From: Neorhizobium sp. SHOUNA12A
GTDB taxonomy: Bacteria; Pseudomonadota; Alphaproteobacteria; Rhizobiales; Rhizobiaceae
Length of the DNA: 64,000 bases
Reading direction: 5' to 3'
Assembly: GCF_023006505.1 (NCBI RefSeq)
Contig: NZ_JALBGV010000010.1
Location: 1 to 64,000, forward strand
Shown: one piece after another, positions 40,465 to 49,787 of the stretch
Position numbering within the stretch: position 1 is the stretch's first letter
Layout: every line of letters begins with the position of its first letter
The notes under the pieces: generated by a model
Told to the model about the DNA's origin: nothing
The model's input: only the letters and a program-made list of their open reading frames with translations
Database searches by the model: none
Program-made: the position numbers and the translations under genes

Positions 40465-41835
40465 ATGCCGCAATTATTCCTTACTGACGATATTGTTTTT
40501 TCTGCACATTGCCCGGAAGGGAAGGACCAGGAACTATATTGGGACTATGCGATCACCGCGAACGGCCAGGTCCGCAACGGTTCCGTCTCCGGCCTCGGTC
40601 TTCGCGTCACGGCGTTGGGCCACAAGTCCTTTGTCCATGCCTTCGAGTTCAACGGTAGAAGGCGCCGTAAGGTGCTCGGTTCGACCACCGTTTACAATGT
40701 GGCATCGGCCCGCCTGGAAGTCATTTCACGCGCGCAGCAGCTCGAAGTGGGAAAAGACCCTGATCTTGAACGCGTCGATACTCGCCGCAAGCACTTCATG
40801 ACGGTCCGTGAGGGGATCGATCAGTATTGGGAAAGCCATTTAAGCACCCTTTCCGAAAAATACCGCGACAGCTTCACCACTTTCGTTGCGTCCTGGCTGA
40901 AACGGGCGCCGCGGACCGTGACTCGACGGGGCAACAACAGGCGGGGATACAAGGATTTCGGCACGATGTTCGCTGACCGACCGATCGCCGCCATCAAGCC
41001 ACTGCATATCGAGGAGTTCCTGAAGCAATTCTCGTCACACTACGTGTTTAACAACGCGCTGCAGCACGTCCTGGCTTTCTATAACTGGGCCATCCGCATG
41101 CAATTGGTGGATATGCGCAATCCGTGCAGCCCGATCCGACCCCGTAAGCTGATCCGCCGCCGTCGCGACTACACGACCGAGCAGATCCGGCAGATTGCTG
41201 CACACATATTCTATCCGGTTCTGGCGGCGCCACCGGAGATCGACAATCTCTCCGGATTCGCCAAGCGGGACATGGCGCTCGTAAAAATCCGGGTCGAGGG
41301 TGCCAACGAGCAGATGCTTGAACTCTGCAATTACATGGGCATTCTCTTTCTGACGATGGCACGGCCAAGCGACCTTAATTCGGCAAAGTTTGAGCATTTC
41401 GATCTCGAAAAGCTGATCTGGCACAAACACAACACCAAAGGCATCAAGCTCTCACGCGCCCTATATGAATATTCCTTCCGCTCCGTGCCGATCCACAGCC
41501 GGGCAGCCGAAATGGTCCAGGCGCAGCGCCTGCGGTGGCCGGAGGCGGAACTGGTATTTCCGTCCCATACCAACTCCACTCAAAAGCGCGACAACTTCCG
41601 CAAGGGGCTTGCTCGCTTCAAAGCTCTGCCTGGCGTGCCGGACTATTTCCAGTTGTACGACCTGAAACGCATTGCCATTTCACTGATGCTGACGGGGCAG
41701 GGGGTTTCGCATGAGGCGATCTCCCACTACGTCGATCACAAGGGGAACCTGGAAACGACCATGATCTACGATCTTGGTCTGGTTGACCCCCTGCGACCGG
41801 TCACCGAACGGCTTGGCGTATTGCTGGGCGTGTAA
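40465..41835 (+). CDS. Tyrosine recombinase / island integrase
   Basis: The 456-residue phage-type integrase has an N-terminal arm-binding region (V-S-G-L-G-L-R-V-T, F-N-G-R-R-R-R), a core-binding SAM-like domain (about 110-230) and a C-terminal catalytic domain. Visible catalytic residues are Arg in M-A-R-P-S-D-L, Lys in H-N-T-K-G, Arg in Y-D-L-K-R (the usual H-x-x-R begins with D here), His in V-D-H-K-G and the Tyr nucleophile in T-T-M-I-Y-D. Position beside a tRNA-Pro fragment and repeated arm sites identifies it as the integrase of the element to its right. Confidence 0.9.
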   Translation: MPQLFLTDDIVFSAHCPEGKDQELYWDYAITANGQVRNGSVSGLGLRVTALGHKSFVHAFEFNGRRRRKVLGSTTVYNVASARLEVISRAQQLEVGKDPDLERVDTRRKHFMTVREGIDQYWESHLSTLSEKYRDSFTTFVASWLKRAPRTVTRRGNNRRGYKDFGTMFADRPIAAIKPLHIEEFLKQFSSHYVFNNALQHVLAFYNWAIRMQLVDMRNPCSPIRPRKLIRRRRDYTTEQIRQIAAHIFYPVLAAPPEIDNLSGFAKRDMALVKIRVEGANEQMLELCNYMGILFLTMARPSDLNSAKFEHFDLEKLIWHKHNTKGIKLSRALYEYSFRSVPIHSRAAEMVQAQRLRWPEAELVFPSHTNSTQKRDNFRKGLARFKALPGVPDYFQLYDLKRIAISLMLTGQGVSHEAISHYVDHKGNLETTMIYDLGLVDPLRPVTERLGVLLGV

Positions 41836-41904
41836 AGCTATCTGACAGGGAAGCAATGCGAATGGGGGGGGAACCGCAGTCTCGTTCGCAGTGGTTTGGC
41901 GGAG

Positions 41905-44900
41905 TTATTCAAATCGCTCGTCTCGCCCGCGATCGCGTTTAGTCTCCCACTCGCGCTCTTTGGCGATTTTTCGCGTGAGCTGGCTTTTTAAAGCATCGAC
42001 GGACGGCAGGTGTTCTGCTGCTACCAATCCTTCCAAACTATCAAGCAAGCGCGCGTTTGCATCCATTATTGCAGCGCGCGAGCCGCTCCAACTCGTCGGT
42101 GCAAACCGCCCAACAAAGATCGTTAAGACGCTAACGGGGTCTGGAGCGCCCTCAAAAAGTGCTTTTGCCTGTTCCGACCATTCTGCTGGATTGTTCTCTG
42201 TACGTCGCGCGAATGTTACGAATGAAGCAGCGCGCGGGTAGTGAATTTCAGGATCGCGATTGCACCAGTCTATAAGCACGGTACAGGAAATTTCATCGGT
42301 AGGATTTGCCCGGTGGTCATCCATCTCATCCAGGACGCCTAGGGTTGCGGCGCCATCGACCCCATCGTGCTGGAAGAATGCGTCGAGGACAGCGATGGAT
42401 TGGACGCTCAGCAGCGCCCCGATTAGACCATCATTTTCGAACGCATATGTTTCATAAGCAGCTACGGCAGATTTCAACCGGAGCGCTACTTTTGCAGCAA
42501 CCGGCCCAGCTTCGGGTGCGATCAGACAAGTTCGCGCGATCTGGGCTAGATTGTAGTCGTTTCGTTGATTGTCCTTCGTGAATTCCACCCTCAGGAGCAG
42601 TTCTTGGCCTGCCTCAATCAGTTCCGGTACATACTCGTCCTTCTCTGAATTACCCGAATGGAAGTGCATCGAGAGGATTTCCAGCGCCACATCAACGCCA
42701 CCGGATTGATCCATTATGAGAAGAAGCAAATCTCTCAGATCGCTGCCTGCCAGCTGATCCGTCGTTCGTCCGTAGGCCAGGTCGCGATACATCCAAATCG
42801 GCACTTGACCGGAACTCAGCACTCTTTTTAGCCGGTCGACGCCACGTGCGTCGAGGCCGGTCCCGAGATGCAAGCTCGGAACGAACGGAACGAGTTCCGC
42901 TTGGTGGAGCGACGCGTCGAGAATGTCTTGAGCTATATCACGTTCGATCTGCCATAATTGGGCAAGATACCCTTTTAGAATCTGAACGTTACGTTGCTCC
43001 AGCGGGAGTTGAGCAAACTGATGCCGCAATCTCTCCCATGCAGCGAGGTGGTTCGGGGTGGCGCTGGCGAAACCACGGCCGAACGCCCATACCCTGATCC
43101 CACCGCGTAATAGGTCGGGCAAAAGTCTTTCAAACACAGTATCGTCTGTCGCGGCCGCCGCACCTAGTTCAAACGCAATATTCTCAAGCCTTTCCCATCG
43201 GCTCGTAATGTCATTGCCGACTTCAAAATCCTCCAGGTCTATTCCGGCGGGCCTGTCGCCGAGCACGACCGCTTGGACACGTTCCACAAGGTTTGACGGC
43301 TTTAGTTGGATTTCCAGTGCAGCTAGGCGTGAAACGTTCTCAACCTGGAGCTGTGCCGTGTCGAAGCGGATCGTTTGACGGCATGCCACCCATCCTTCGC
43401 GCCAAAATGCCGCCGCCGCAATCTTGCGGGAGAGACTCTCCAATGCGTCGAACATGTGTGCAGACGTCCACAAGCCACGAAAATGTCGGGCCAATAAGCT
43501 ACGTAGTTCAGACGTAAGTGTCCCGTCCTTCAACGCCAATTGTTCGATCAACTGCAACGCGGCGCCATACCACCGGGTTATATCTTCATCGTTCCTGGGT
43601 CGGTATCCATAGTCCCGCGAGCGGGCGCCAAACTCGAAGCGCTGGCCCGCGCTGAAGTGTGTTGTCTTCAGAAAATTCCCCAAGGCTGCCAAGCCGAGCG
43701 TTTGTTGCTTTCGTTCGGTTGATCGCAACATTTGCGCGATCACCCGCAGCCGCTGCTCGACGGTGGCATGAGTTCCAGAAAGATATATGGTAAACACGGA
43801 AACGAAGGTGTCAGAGGCTTCTTTGGCGTCCCGATCTTCCGCGCTTAGGGTAGCAGCTTGTGCCAGTAGGTGGCAGCTCCGCTCGAAGAGGGCGGAATCG
43901 TACGCCAGAGATCGCAACAAGCCCCGATTTTGCCACCAGATTGACGCGGCTGTCTCCATCCCCCGGCTGTCGGCCCGCTCCAGGGCCGCGAGTGCCGATT
44001 CGGGTGCGACCGGAGCAACGTTTCCAAACATTGCCTGACCGAGCTCATTGAGAGCAGCGGTGTCCCCGAGAATCCCTCCCGGCCCGAGCCATTTTTCGAC
44101 AATGGATATGGCCCGGGGGTGCTGATGAAGGAAGGACAGCCTTCGTGAAAAGGAGCGAGCGAGGCGATCGGTTCCGCCGGTTACAAGCTGTGCCTCAATG
44201 AGATCATAAGGTATATCCTCAAGCGCGCGAGCTGCCAGTCGGTTTGCTATGGCGTGTGGCAAAACTGCGCGCCATACGCTTCGCTGCTGGATGAGGTCGC
44301 GGCGAAGCAGTTCGCCGACGTGTCGGTACAGGTCCGGAGCCGGCTGGTTAGCCAACAACGCTAAACGAGGTAGTTCCGCGTCATCCCCCGTAAGTGCTTC
44401 GCCTTGGAAGGAATAGACCAGGGCACAAACCTGGGCTGCAACGAGCAACGCATCGTTCGCGTCATGTCGTTGCCGGAACAGGCGTTGGAATAGCTCGTCG
44501 TCCGATAAGCCCGCAATCGATTCCGATCGTCCCACGGTTCCTGCGAGGGCGAGGGCGATCCGTGCGTTTCCGCCAGAGGCTTCAGCGATTGTTCGTGTGT
44601 CGACTTGGGACAGGTGCGGGTAGCGACGCCCCACCAGAGTCTGGATCAACTCAAGCGATGATGTATCGAGTGTAACGACCTGAGTTCCCTCGGGCTGGTC
44701 GTCGCGCACGTCGTATTCAATAGTAAGCACGCTGACAGTACTATCGGCTGCACTACAAAGGTCTGACAACCTCCGGTGAAGGTCCGGAGGACAGTTGTCG
44801 ACTATCAGGATCGCACGTGTGCGATTGGCAATCAAATCCGCAGCAAGTCCCGAGGGTTGTGGATCCGGGTTATCAGAGAGATTCGTGTAGACAGCGAGCG

Positions 44901-45696
44901 AGGGAGGGAGTGGGCGGGAGCCGATCTTGCCATCGAAAAGCGCCTGGGCAAGGCGTGTCTTTCCGACGCCAGATAGACCAACCAGCCGAACCATCTTGCG
45001 GCTTTGAGCTAGCTCATCGCGCAATTCGTCGATGGCATCTGCCACCGGCCGAGCAGGTACATCGCGGTGATTGCTGAAATACAAACGCAGCTTATCGTCG
45101 AGCAAATATTCCGAGCCAACACCATCAATTGCGCTGCTCCACGCCCCGTAAGCACGCCAACCCCTAACGGATCGCCCCACCCGCTCCTTGACCCACGTTA
45201 TCAGACCTGGATGAAGTCTAACCCAGGTGGCGAGGCGCGTTCGATCGTAAAAGTCGGTGGCAAGCTTGTCGGCATTGGAACCCCCCGACAATGCTTCGCG
45301 GATGGCATCCCGCCGACTACGGAGAGCACTGTCGGCTACCGAACCATGCGAACTGACAATGATGTAAGCACCAGCTTCGTCGGCGAGTTCCTGGATAACA
45401 GGCCGAATCTCACCTGTCGGACGCATTTCACCTAGAATAGCTGCCTTGGCCATATCCGGCGTTTTCACTTGGAAGCCTGTCGATGCGCGCGGAACGAAAC
45501 CCTCAATGGTGACATGCGGCATCAATGTCACGCGCACGTCCAGACCACCGTCAGCCGCGGTCTGGTTACCGCCCCACGTGACGGCCGCTGGCGATAACCC
45601 TCGGCCCGAAAGCTCTGCTTCGCAAAGGCGGCCCACCAGTTCCCTTAGGTCCGTATCATGGAGTTGGGCGATTTCGTCGGATGTGACGTCGAACAT
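41905..45696 (-). CDS. Second nuclease-STAND NTPase
   Basis: The 1263-residue protein has an N-terminal nuclease-like domain with G-G-L-D-V (D53) and F-Q-V-K (Q76, K78), the D...Q-x-K pattern of PD-(D/E)XK enzymes. After ~150 residues comes a STAND/NACHT-like NTPase: Walker A G-L-S-G-V-G-K-T (240-247) and Walker B A-I-L-I-V-D-N (about 295-301). The remaining ~900 residues are helical, TPR-like, without recognisable motifs. It is not a duplicate of the giant protein, since domain sequences differ throughout. A role as an infection sensor-effector is inferred from architecture. It sits behind the island integrase, convergent to it. Confidence 0.7.
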   Translation of the reverse strand: MFDVTSDEIAQLHDTDLRELVGRLCEAELSGRGLSPAAVTWGGNQTAADGGLDVRVTLMPHVTIEGFVPRASTGFQVKTPDMAKAAILGEMRPTGEIRPVIQELADEAGAYIIVSSHGSVADSALRSRRDAIREALSGGSNADKLATDFYDRTRLATWVRLHPGLITWVKERVGRSVRGWRAYGAWSSAIDGVGSEYLLDDKLRLYFSNHRDVPARPVADAIDELRDELAQSRKMVRLVGLSGVGKTRLAQALFDGKIGSRPLPPSLAVYTNLSDNPDPQPSGLAADLIANRTRAILIVDNCPPDLHRRLSDLCSAADSTVSVLTIEYDVRDDQPEGTQVVTLDTSSLELIQTLVGRRYPHLSQVDTRTIAEASGGNARIALALAGTVGRSESIAGLSDDELFQRLFRQRHDANDALLVAAQVCALVYSFQGEALTGDDAELPRLALLANQPAPDLYRHVGELLRRDLIQQRSVWRAVLPHAIANRLAARALEDIPYDLIEAQLVTGGTDRLARSFSRRLSFLHQHPRAISIVEKWLGPGGILGDTAALNELGQAMFGNVAPVAPESALAALERADSRGMETAASIWWQNRGLLRSLAYDSALFERSCHLLAQAATLSAEDRDAKEASDTFVSVFTIYLSGTHATVEQRLRVIAQMLRSTERKQQTLGLAALGNFLKTTHFSAGQRFEFGARSRDYGYRPRNDEDITRWYGAALQLIEQLALKDGTLTSELRSLLARHFRGLWTSAHMFDALESLSRKIAAAAFWREGWVACRQTIRFDTAQLQVENVSRLAALEIQLKPSNLVERVQAVVLGDRPAGIDLEDFEVGNDITSRWERLENIAFELGAAAATDDTVFERLLPDLLRGGIRVWAFGRGFASATPNHLAAWERLRHQFAQLPLEQRNVQILKGYLAQLWQIERDIAQDILDASLHQAELVPFVPSLHLGTGLDARGVDRLKRVLSSGQVPIWMYRDLAYGRTTDQLAGSDLRDLLLLIMDQSGGVDVALEILSMHFHSGNSEKDEYVPELIEAGQELLLRVEFTKDNQRNDYNLAQIARTCLIAPEAGPVAAKVALRLKSAVAAYETYAFENDGLIGALLSVQSIAVLDAFFQHDGVDGAATLGVLDEMDDHRANPTDEISCTVLIDWCNRDPEIHYPRAASFVTFARRTENNPAEWSEQAKALFEGAPDPVSVLTIFVGRFAPTSWSGSRAAIMDANARLLDSLEGLVAAEHLPSVDALKSQLTRKIAKEREWETKRDRGRDERFE

Positions 45697-45927
45697 GATG
45701 AGAGGTTGAGGATGCTTGTTGCTGTCGGTCGGGTCTCACCGTACCAGACAAGTCCGATCGGTTCACTAGTTTTAGGCGGGCTGGCTTCGTAATCACCTGC
45801 TATGATTGTTACAGATATTCCTCGAAGTCCTTCAATACTCAAGGCTTGACGTCATTTTCCGGCTGTGCGGCAATGGGTTGGCGGTCAAGTTCAACCGCAC
45901 CAATCCCACCAAGGAAAGTCCTCGCTC

Positions 45928-46326
45928 ATGGAAGCTCTGCGAGCGCTTGTGCTCACCGATACGCAACTGCGCGACATGTTGGCGGAAGCCGCCAAACAAG
46001 GAGCGGCGCTCGCCGTCGCTGAACTCCGCGCCCAACTTCACCAGACGCCGGACGATGGTGTATTGCAAAAGCTGCGCACTTATCTGGCTGATCCTGCTTC
46101 ACTTGCCAATCCGCATGACCATTGGGCTCACAGCGGCATCATCCGCCAGATCGAGGCAATGTCTCGCGGCAAGCCGAAATCGACCGCGTGGTTCATGAAA
46201 TTCCAGCGAGAAACCGGCTTGAGCGAGTGTTTCAATCGCCCGAGCCCCGCCTATGGCCGTCGCAGGGAATGGTCGTTTTTCGACATCAGGCTGGCGTGGG
46301 ACACCTATTACCGCCGCAGACGGTAG
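45928..46326 (+). CDS. Hypothetical protein, 132 residues
   Basis: ATG 45928 with AAGGAAAG ten bases upstream starts an A/L/Q-rich helical N-terminus (T-D-T-Q-L-R-D-M-L-A-E-A-A-K-Q), followed by a basic C-terminal part ending W-D-T-Y-Y-R-R-R-R. Charge and size suggest a small DNA-binding or regulatory protein, but no family is recognised. It is divergent from the second STAND gene. Confidence 0.5.
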   Translation: MEALRALVLTDTQLRDMLAEAAKQGAALAVAELRAQLHQTPDDGVLQKLRTYLADPASLANPHDHWAHSGIIRQIEAMSRGKPKSTAWFMKFQRETGLSECFNRPSPAYGRRREWSFFDIRLAWDTYYRRRR

Positions 46327-46383
46327 CGCGGCCCGCGATTGCCTCTCATCGGTTGATTTGAACTTCAAAGCAAATGCCCGATC

Positions 46384-47328
46384 TCAGGACACGGCGCATA
46401 TCTGCATTGCGGTGGAACGGCTGGCGGAGGCAAACGTGGTCAAGAATGTCGATTCGGCACCCAGGAAAAATTCTCGCCCCAAGCTCTCGGACTTCACTGC
46501 CAACTCGGCTTTTAAGAAATCCTCTGCCGCCTTAGCGTCCTCAGCGCTCGGGAATTTCCCCGAAACAGCCAGAGTTTTCCAACGTGTCCGAGATGCAGGT
46601 GGAAAGCCCGCATTCAATTCTTCGCTACGTCGCGTGGGATCGTTGGAATAACCGATTTTGACCACGACCTTCCCCACCATGCTCAAGGCGCTGCGACCGA
46701 TAAGCTCTGCCGCCTGACCTTCCAGCTTATGGAGGTAGAGGTAGGTATCGCCGTCCGCATAGACTGCTGTCCGGGAGCCGAAGGTAGGCTTCAACCCTCT
46801 CGATGGCGAGAACAAGCTTGCCATAGGAAACTCCGCGCCGGACAGGTCTACCGGCGCTTCTCCGAATACATTCACCGGCTTCACTGGCAACGCCAACGCA
46901 GCAGAAGCCTCTACTGCCTGCATCAGCATTCCGCGAGAAGCAGTATTCCGGGCGTTCTTCGCGCTATAGGTAAAGGGAGCAATGGACTTGATGTTGATGG
47001 GCCGAGTGACACGCCAGGCACGCTTTGCCGGCACAGCATATGTCCATCGGTCCTGTGAATCCAGCTCGATACGACGCTGAGATCCGCGAGGAGAAAGGCG
47101 GTCGGTGTGAGGGATTTCTACCGGCTCAATTTCAAGAAAACCTAGAGCCTGCCGTCTCTGTGTGCTGTCAGTTTGAGCAGAGCTGGCGCCGTAGATAAGC
47201 ACCAGATCGCCGGGCTGCCAATTTGCAATGAAGTTGCTTCTATCCCCGAGCCTTGTAAAGCCAAGCATACCGTCTTCGCTAGGATCGAAGCCCCAGAAGG
47301 CTTTCAACCAGACGCGCGTCCCGTCCAT
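46384..47328 (-). CDS. PUA/EVE-like plus GIY-YIG (T5orf172-type) protein
   Basis: The 314-residue protein starts at ATG 47328 with GGGAG upstream. The first ~75 residues (V-W-L-K-A-F-W-G-F, W-Q-P-G-D-L-V-L-I-Y-G, A-L-G-F-L-E-I) look like an EVE/ASCH-type PUA fold that can bind modified bases. The C-terminal ~80 residues contain V-V-V-K-I-G-Y-S-N-D-P-T-R-R and G-R-E-F-F-L, matching the T5orf172/MUG113 branch of GIY-YIG nucleases. A modified-base-dependent nuclease is a reasonable inference. The middle part is unassigned. Confidence 0.7.
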   Translation of the reverse strand: MDGTRVWLKAFWGFDPSEDGMLGFTRLGDRSNFIANWQPGDLVLIYGASSAQTDSTQRRQALGFLEIEPVEIPHTDRLSPRGSQRRIELDSQDRWTYAVPAKRAWRVTRPINIKSIAPFTYSAKNARNTASRGMLMQAVEASAALALPVKPVNVFGEAPVDLSGAEFPMASLFSPSRGLKPTFGSRTAVYADGDTYLYLHKLEGQAAELIGRSALSMVGKVVVKIGYSNDPTRRSEELNAGFPPASRTRWKTLAVSGKFPSAEDAKAAEDFLKAELAVKSESLGREFFLGAESTFLTTFASASRSTAMQICAVS

Positions 47329-47568
47329 TATAGTCTCCCAACCCCATCGTTTATGCGCTCCATTAGGAGAGGGAATGTTCAATAAAGCGTAACCGCGCAT
47401 ACCCGACATCCTGCACAGCATGGCGCCGGATAGGTCCTCGATTTAATGAAGCGCGGTCGGTTCCATACGCCTTCGAAGCCGTCTTCGTTGCGATGCAGGT
47501 GGACATGGATCCCAAACTTGGATGGCCAGCCAGGAGCCGTCCTCTTGGCGAAAGATTAACGACATTTC
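47329..47568. other. Short intergenic stretch
   Basis: No gene of normal length is supported. One minus-strand reading frame near 47400-47530 (G-W-P-S-K-F-G-I-H-V-H-L-H-R-N) looks protein-like but lacks a start in frame, so a decayed gene is possible. Confidence 0.3.
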
Positions 47569-47811
47569 CTAACCTCTGACGATCATAGGCTCCTTAGCCT
47601 TTACCGTAGCCATTAGTGGATCGTGTTTTCGTGGCCCAGGCAACGCAGATTTCACCGGTACATCGTGCAAGGCCCGCATGATGGTGATGACACCTTCAGT
47701 TGTCGGTGCCCGAATTTCATAGTCCGGTGTTTTGATGGACGCGCCACCGCCGAGCATCGCGGTCAAGCGCTGCCAGCCGTATCTGAATATTACAACCAGC
47801 CAGTCCTGCAT
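47569..47811 (-). CDS. Hypothetical 80-residue protein
   Basis: ATG 47811 is preceded by GGAGG at seven-base spacing, which selects it over the upstream extension to 47949. The product begins M-Q-D-W-L-V-V-I-F-R-Y-G-W and is basic toward the end. No family recognised. Confidence 0.45.
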   Translation of the reverse strand: MQDWLVVIFRYGWQRLTAMLGGGASIKTPDYEIRAPTTEGVITIMRALHDVPVKSALPGPRKHDPLMATVKAKEPMIVRG

Positions 47812-48226
47812 GTCGGCGCCTCCATCTCTTTCCGACCTGTACCCGCGAATGGTAGTCGCCACAAAGCACAGCATCAGAAACAAGGATAAGCTGGCACGGG
47901 CGCCGTTAAATGCGAACGCAGGATTCGGGAATCGAATCGGGTGGAGCATAATGCCGAGACAGTTGAGTGCAAAAATCAGTGGAATTGTCCGCTCCGCTTC
48001 GGAGCGTCACTGCATACCCGCAAACGGCGGTCTGCGTTCAAAGTGCCTGCACCGGGGCGGAGCTTGAGGTGGTTGGCGTCAACCCTGCTCCCTTCCACAC
48101 GCCTTGCTGGCTGCCGTTGACGAACACAAAAGCGCCGTCCGGCAAAACTCGGCGCATGAGCAGCGCCGTCGTTCGCCTGGTATTTCCATTCGGTGCGGCG
48201 GTGGCCTGAACCGCGTGGTCCGCCTA

Positions 48227-48517
48227 CTACATCTGAACGTTTGCGACGTCATAGACCATGACGGCGAGAACGAGAACAATCCCGAAGGCCGAAAGCCTGC
48301 TCGCAAGTCTGGCCTTGAACGTCCTCTCTGTCCCGACAGGCGTGCCGCGCCGGTAGCTCCTGTAAGCCGGATAGGCGATGGCCAGCAGGGCGATACCCCA
48401 CAGCCACAGCAGCGGTACCCTGACCATGAGGCTCGCGGAGAGCACCAGCAGCACGAGGACCATTATCAACGCGAGCAAAAACCACAGGAACGTGGCTACC
48501 TTAACCGTATTCTGCAT
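48227..48517 (-). CDS. Small membrane protein, 96 residues
   Basis: Three hydrophobic segments are visible: about residues 7-30 (T-F-L-W-F-L-L-A-L-I-M-V-L-V-L), 34-50 (L-L-W-L-W-G-I-A-L-L-A-I-A) and 75-92 (F-G-I-V-L-V-L-A-V-M-V). A basic loop (Y-R-S-Y-R-R-G) sits between the last two. No named family. It is 86 nt downstream of the lipoprotein gene and may be co-transcribed with it. Confidence 0.55.
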   Translation of the reverse strand: MQNTVKVATFLWFLLALIMVLVLLVLSASLMVRVPLLWLWGIALLAIAYPAYRSYRRGTPVGTERTFKARLASRLSAFGIVLVLAVMVYDVANVQM

Positions 48518-48603
48518 GAGAGTTTCCGATTGTTAGATGGTGCAGAGGATGAAGATAGGAGGGGGGAGCCGTCGTTTTGTGAGCGTACGGGCAGCGCCTC
48601 CGA

Positions 48604-49488
48604 TCAGCGTTTCGGAGGGTCGATTTCCCCAAATTTGGCGATGTAGGCCTTCACCATGGCAGTCCTCAGGTCGCTTTCGAACTGGTTGAGGCCATGGTCC
48701 CGGTAACGCAGGTCCAGCTTGCAGACCCCTTGCCAGCAAATCTCATTGCGGTTGTCTTGCAGTTCGTAGGCGGCGGTGTAGGAAATCCCGATGCCGGTTG
48801 CGCACTGGATGTCGATCGGCGCACCCGCCGGGCTGAAGCAGGCCTGTCCGGTATCTTCCTTGCGAAACGCGCGGGTCATGCTTCCCAGGCCGCCTTGTGC
48901 CTTTTCGCCTTTCACGGGTGGGAAACTGTACTTGTTGAGGATGCCGTTCACCCACTGCGGGCTGATTTCCATCTTGCGGTTCAGGCCGGACGGGATGCCG
49001 ACAGGCGAGGGCGGCGGCGGATTGAACCACGTCCTGACCGTCCACGTGCCCTCTTTCAGGAACCCGTTGACGAACCTGGCGGTGATCGTCCCGGTGATGC
49101 CGGTGTCGCGGCCGTATTGCTCTTTCTTGGCCGTCAGCTCCACGGTTTCGTAGTCGGGGACAACAACCTTATTAATCTTATTGCCGCTGATGGCCTCGAA
49201 CTCTTTGCCGCGCGAGGTTTTGAGGGTCACGGTAAACTGGTCGGCTTTCAGGTAGTCGGCCAGCTTCTGAGGAGTATCGGCCGGGCCGCTCCCCAGCTGG
49301 CCGTTGATGATGTAGAGCGGCACTTGCCGCTTTTCCGGCGCAGGGACGGCGAGGGTCGAAAAGGGGACCGTGATGGTTTCCCCTGGTGTGGGCGGGCCTT
49401 CGCCGCAGGAGGCCAGCGCGGCCAGAGAGGCGCCGCATGCGGGCAGGAGTAGCCCGAACCGAAGCGATCTGTTGAGAGAAATGCCCAT
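48604..49488 (-). CDS. Predicted lipoprotein of unknown function
   Basis: The 294-residue protein has a lipoprotein signal peptide with lipobox L-A-S-C at residues 25-28, so the mature protein should be lipid-anchored. The body is beta-rich with a proline run (N-P-P-P-P-S-P) and four later cysteines. I recognise no family. The divergent serine recombinase and a pair of inverted repeats lie upstream. Confidence 0.65.
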   Translation of the reverse strand: MGISLNRSLRFGLLLPACGASLAALASCGEGPPTPGETITVPFSTLAVPAPEKRQVPLYIINGQLGSGPADTPQKLADYLKADQFTVTLKTSRGKEFEAISGNKINKVVVPDYETVELTAKKEQYGRDTGITGTITARFVNGFLKEGTWTVRTWFNPPPPSPVGIPSGLNRKMEISPQWVNGILNKYSFPPVKGEKAQGGLGSMTRAFRKEDTGQACFSPAGAPIDIQCATGIGISYTAAYELQDNRNEICWQGVCKLDLRYRDHGLNQFESDLRTAMVKAYIAKFGEIDPPKR

Positions 49489-49550
49489 CGTAATGCGAGC
49501 CTTTGGTGGGTATTGGCGTGAGGGAGACGCGCCATCGATCGCTCTTGGGT

Positions 49551-49699
49551 ATCAAAAATCACGAGTTTTGACGGCCAACTCGAGCGGTGGGTAAATATGT
49601 CTTCCGAAGTGAAAATATGAATAAATTCAATATCGCTAAAATATAGATTCCGAAAAATAATGTGAATCTCGTCCACTTGCAAAACTCGTGACTTTTGAC
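49551..49699. repeat. Inverted repeats bracketing a 109-bp AT-rich segment
   Basis: The 20-nt arms at 49551-49570 and 49680-49699 match at 18 of 20 positions in inverted orientation, including the perfect 12-mer CAAAACTCGTGA. The segment between is AT-rich with promoter-like TATAGATT. They lie between a lipoprotein gene and a serine recombinase gene transcribed away from each other. They are likely recombinase crossover or binding sites. Confidence 0.7.
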
Positions 49700-49787
49700 C
49701 ACCTGTAAAGAGGTGAAATTGCCCACGTCTATAATTAACAATATTTTAGGAGTTCAAGGCTTTCCACCGTTTAGGGAGGTTTTGACC

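Noticed and set aside
47400..47530. Protein-like minus-strand reading upstream of the PUA/GIY-YIG gene
   Set aside because: No start codon in frame; too short and uncertain to call even as a pseudogene.
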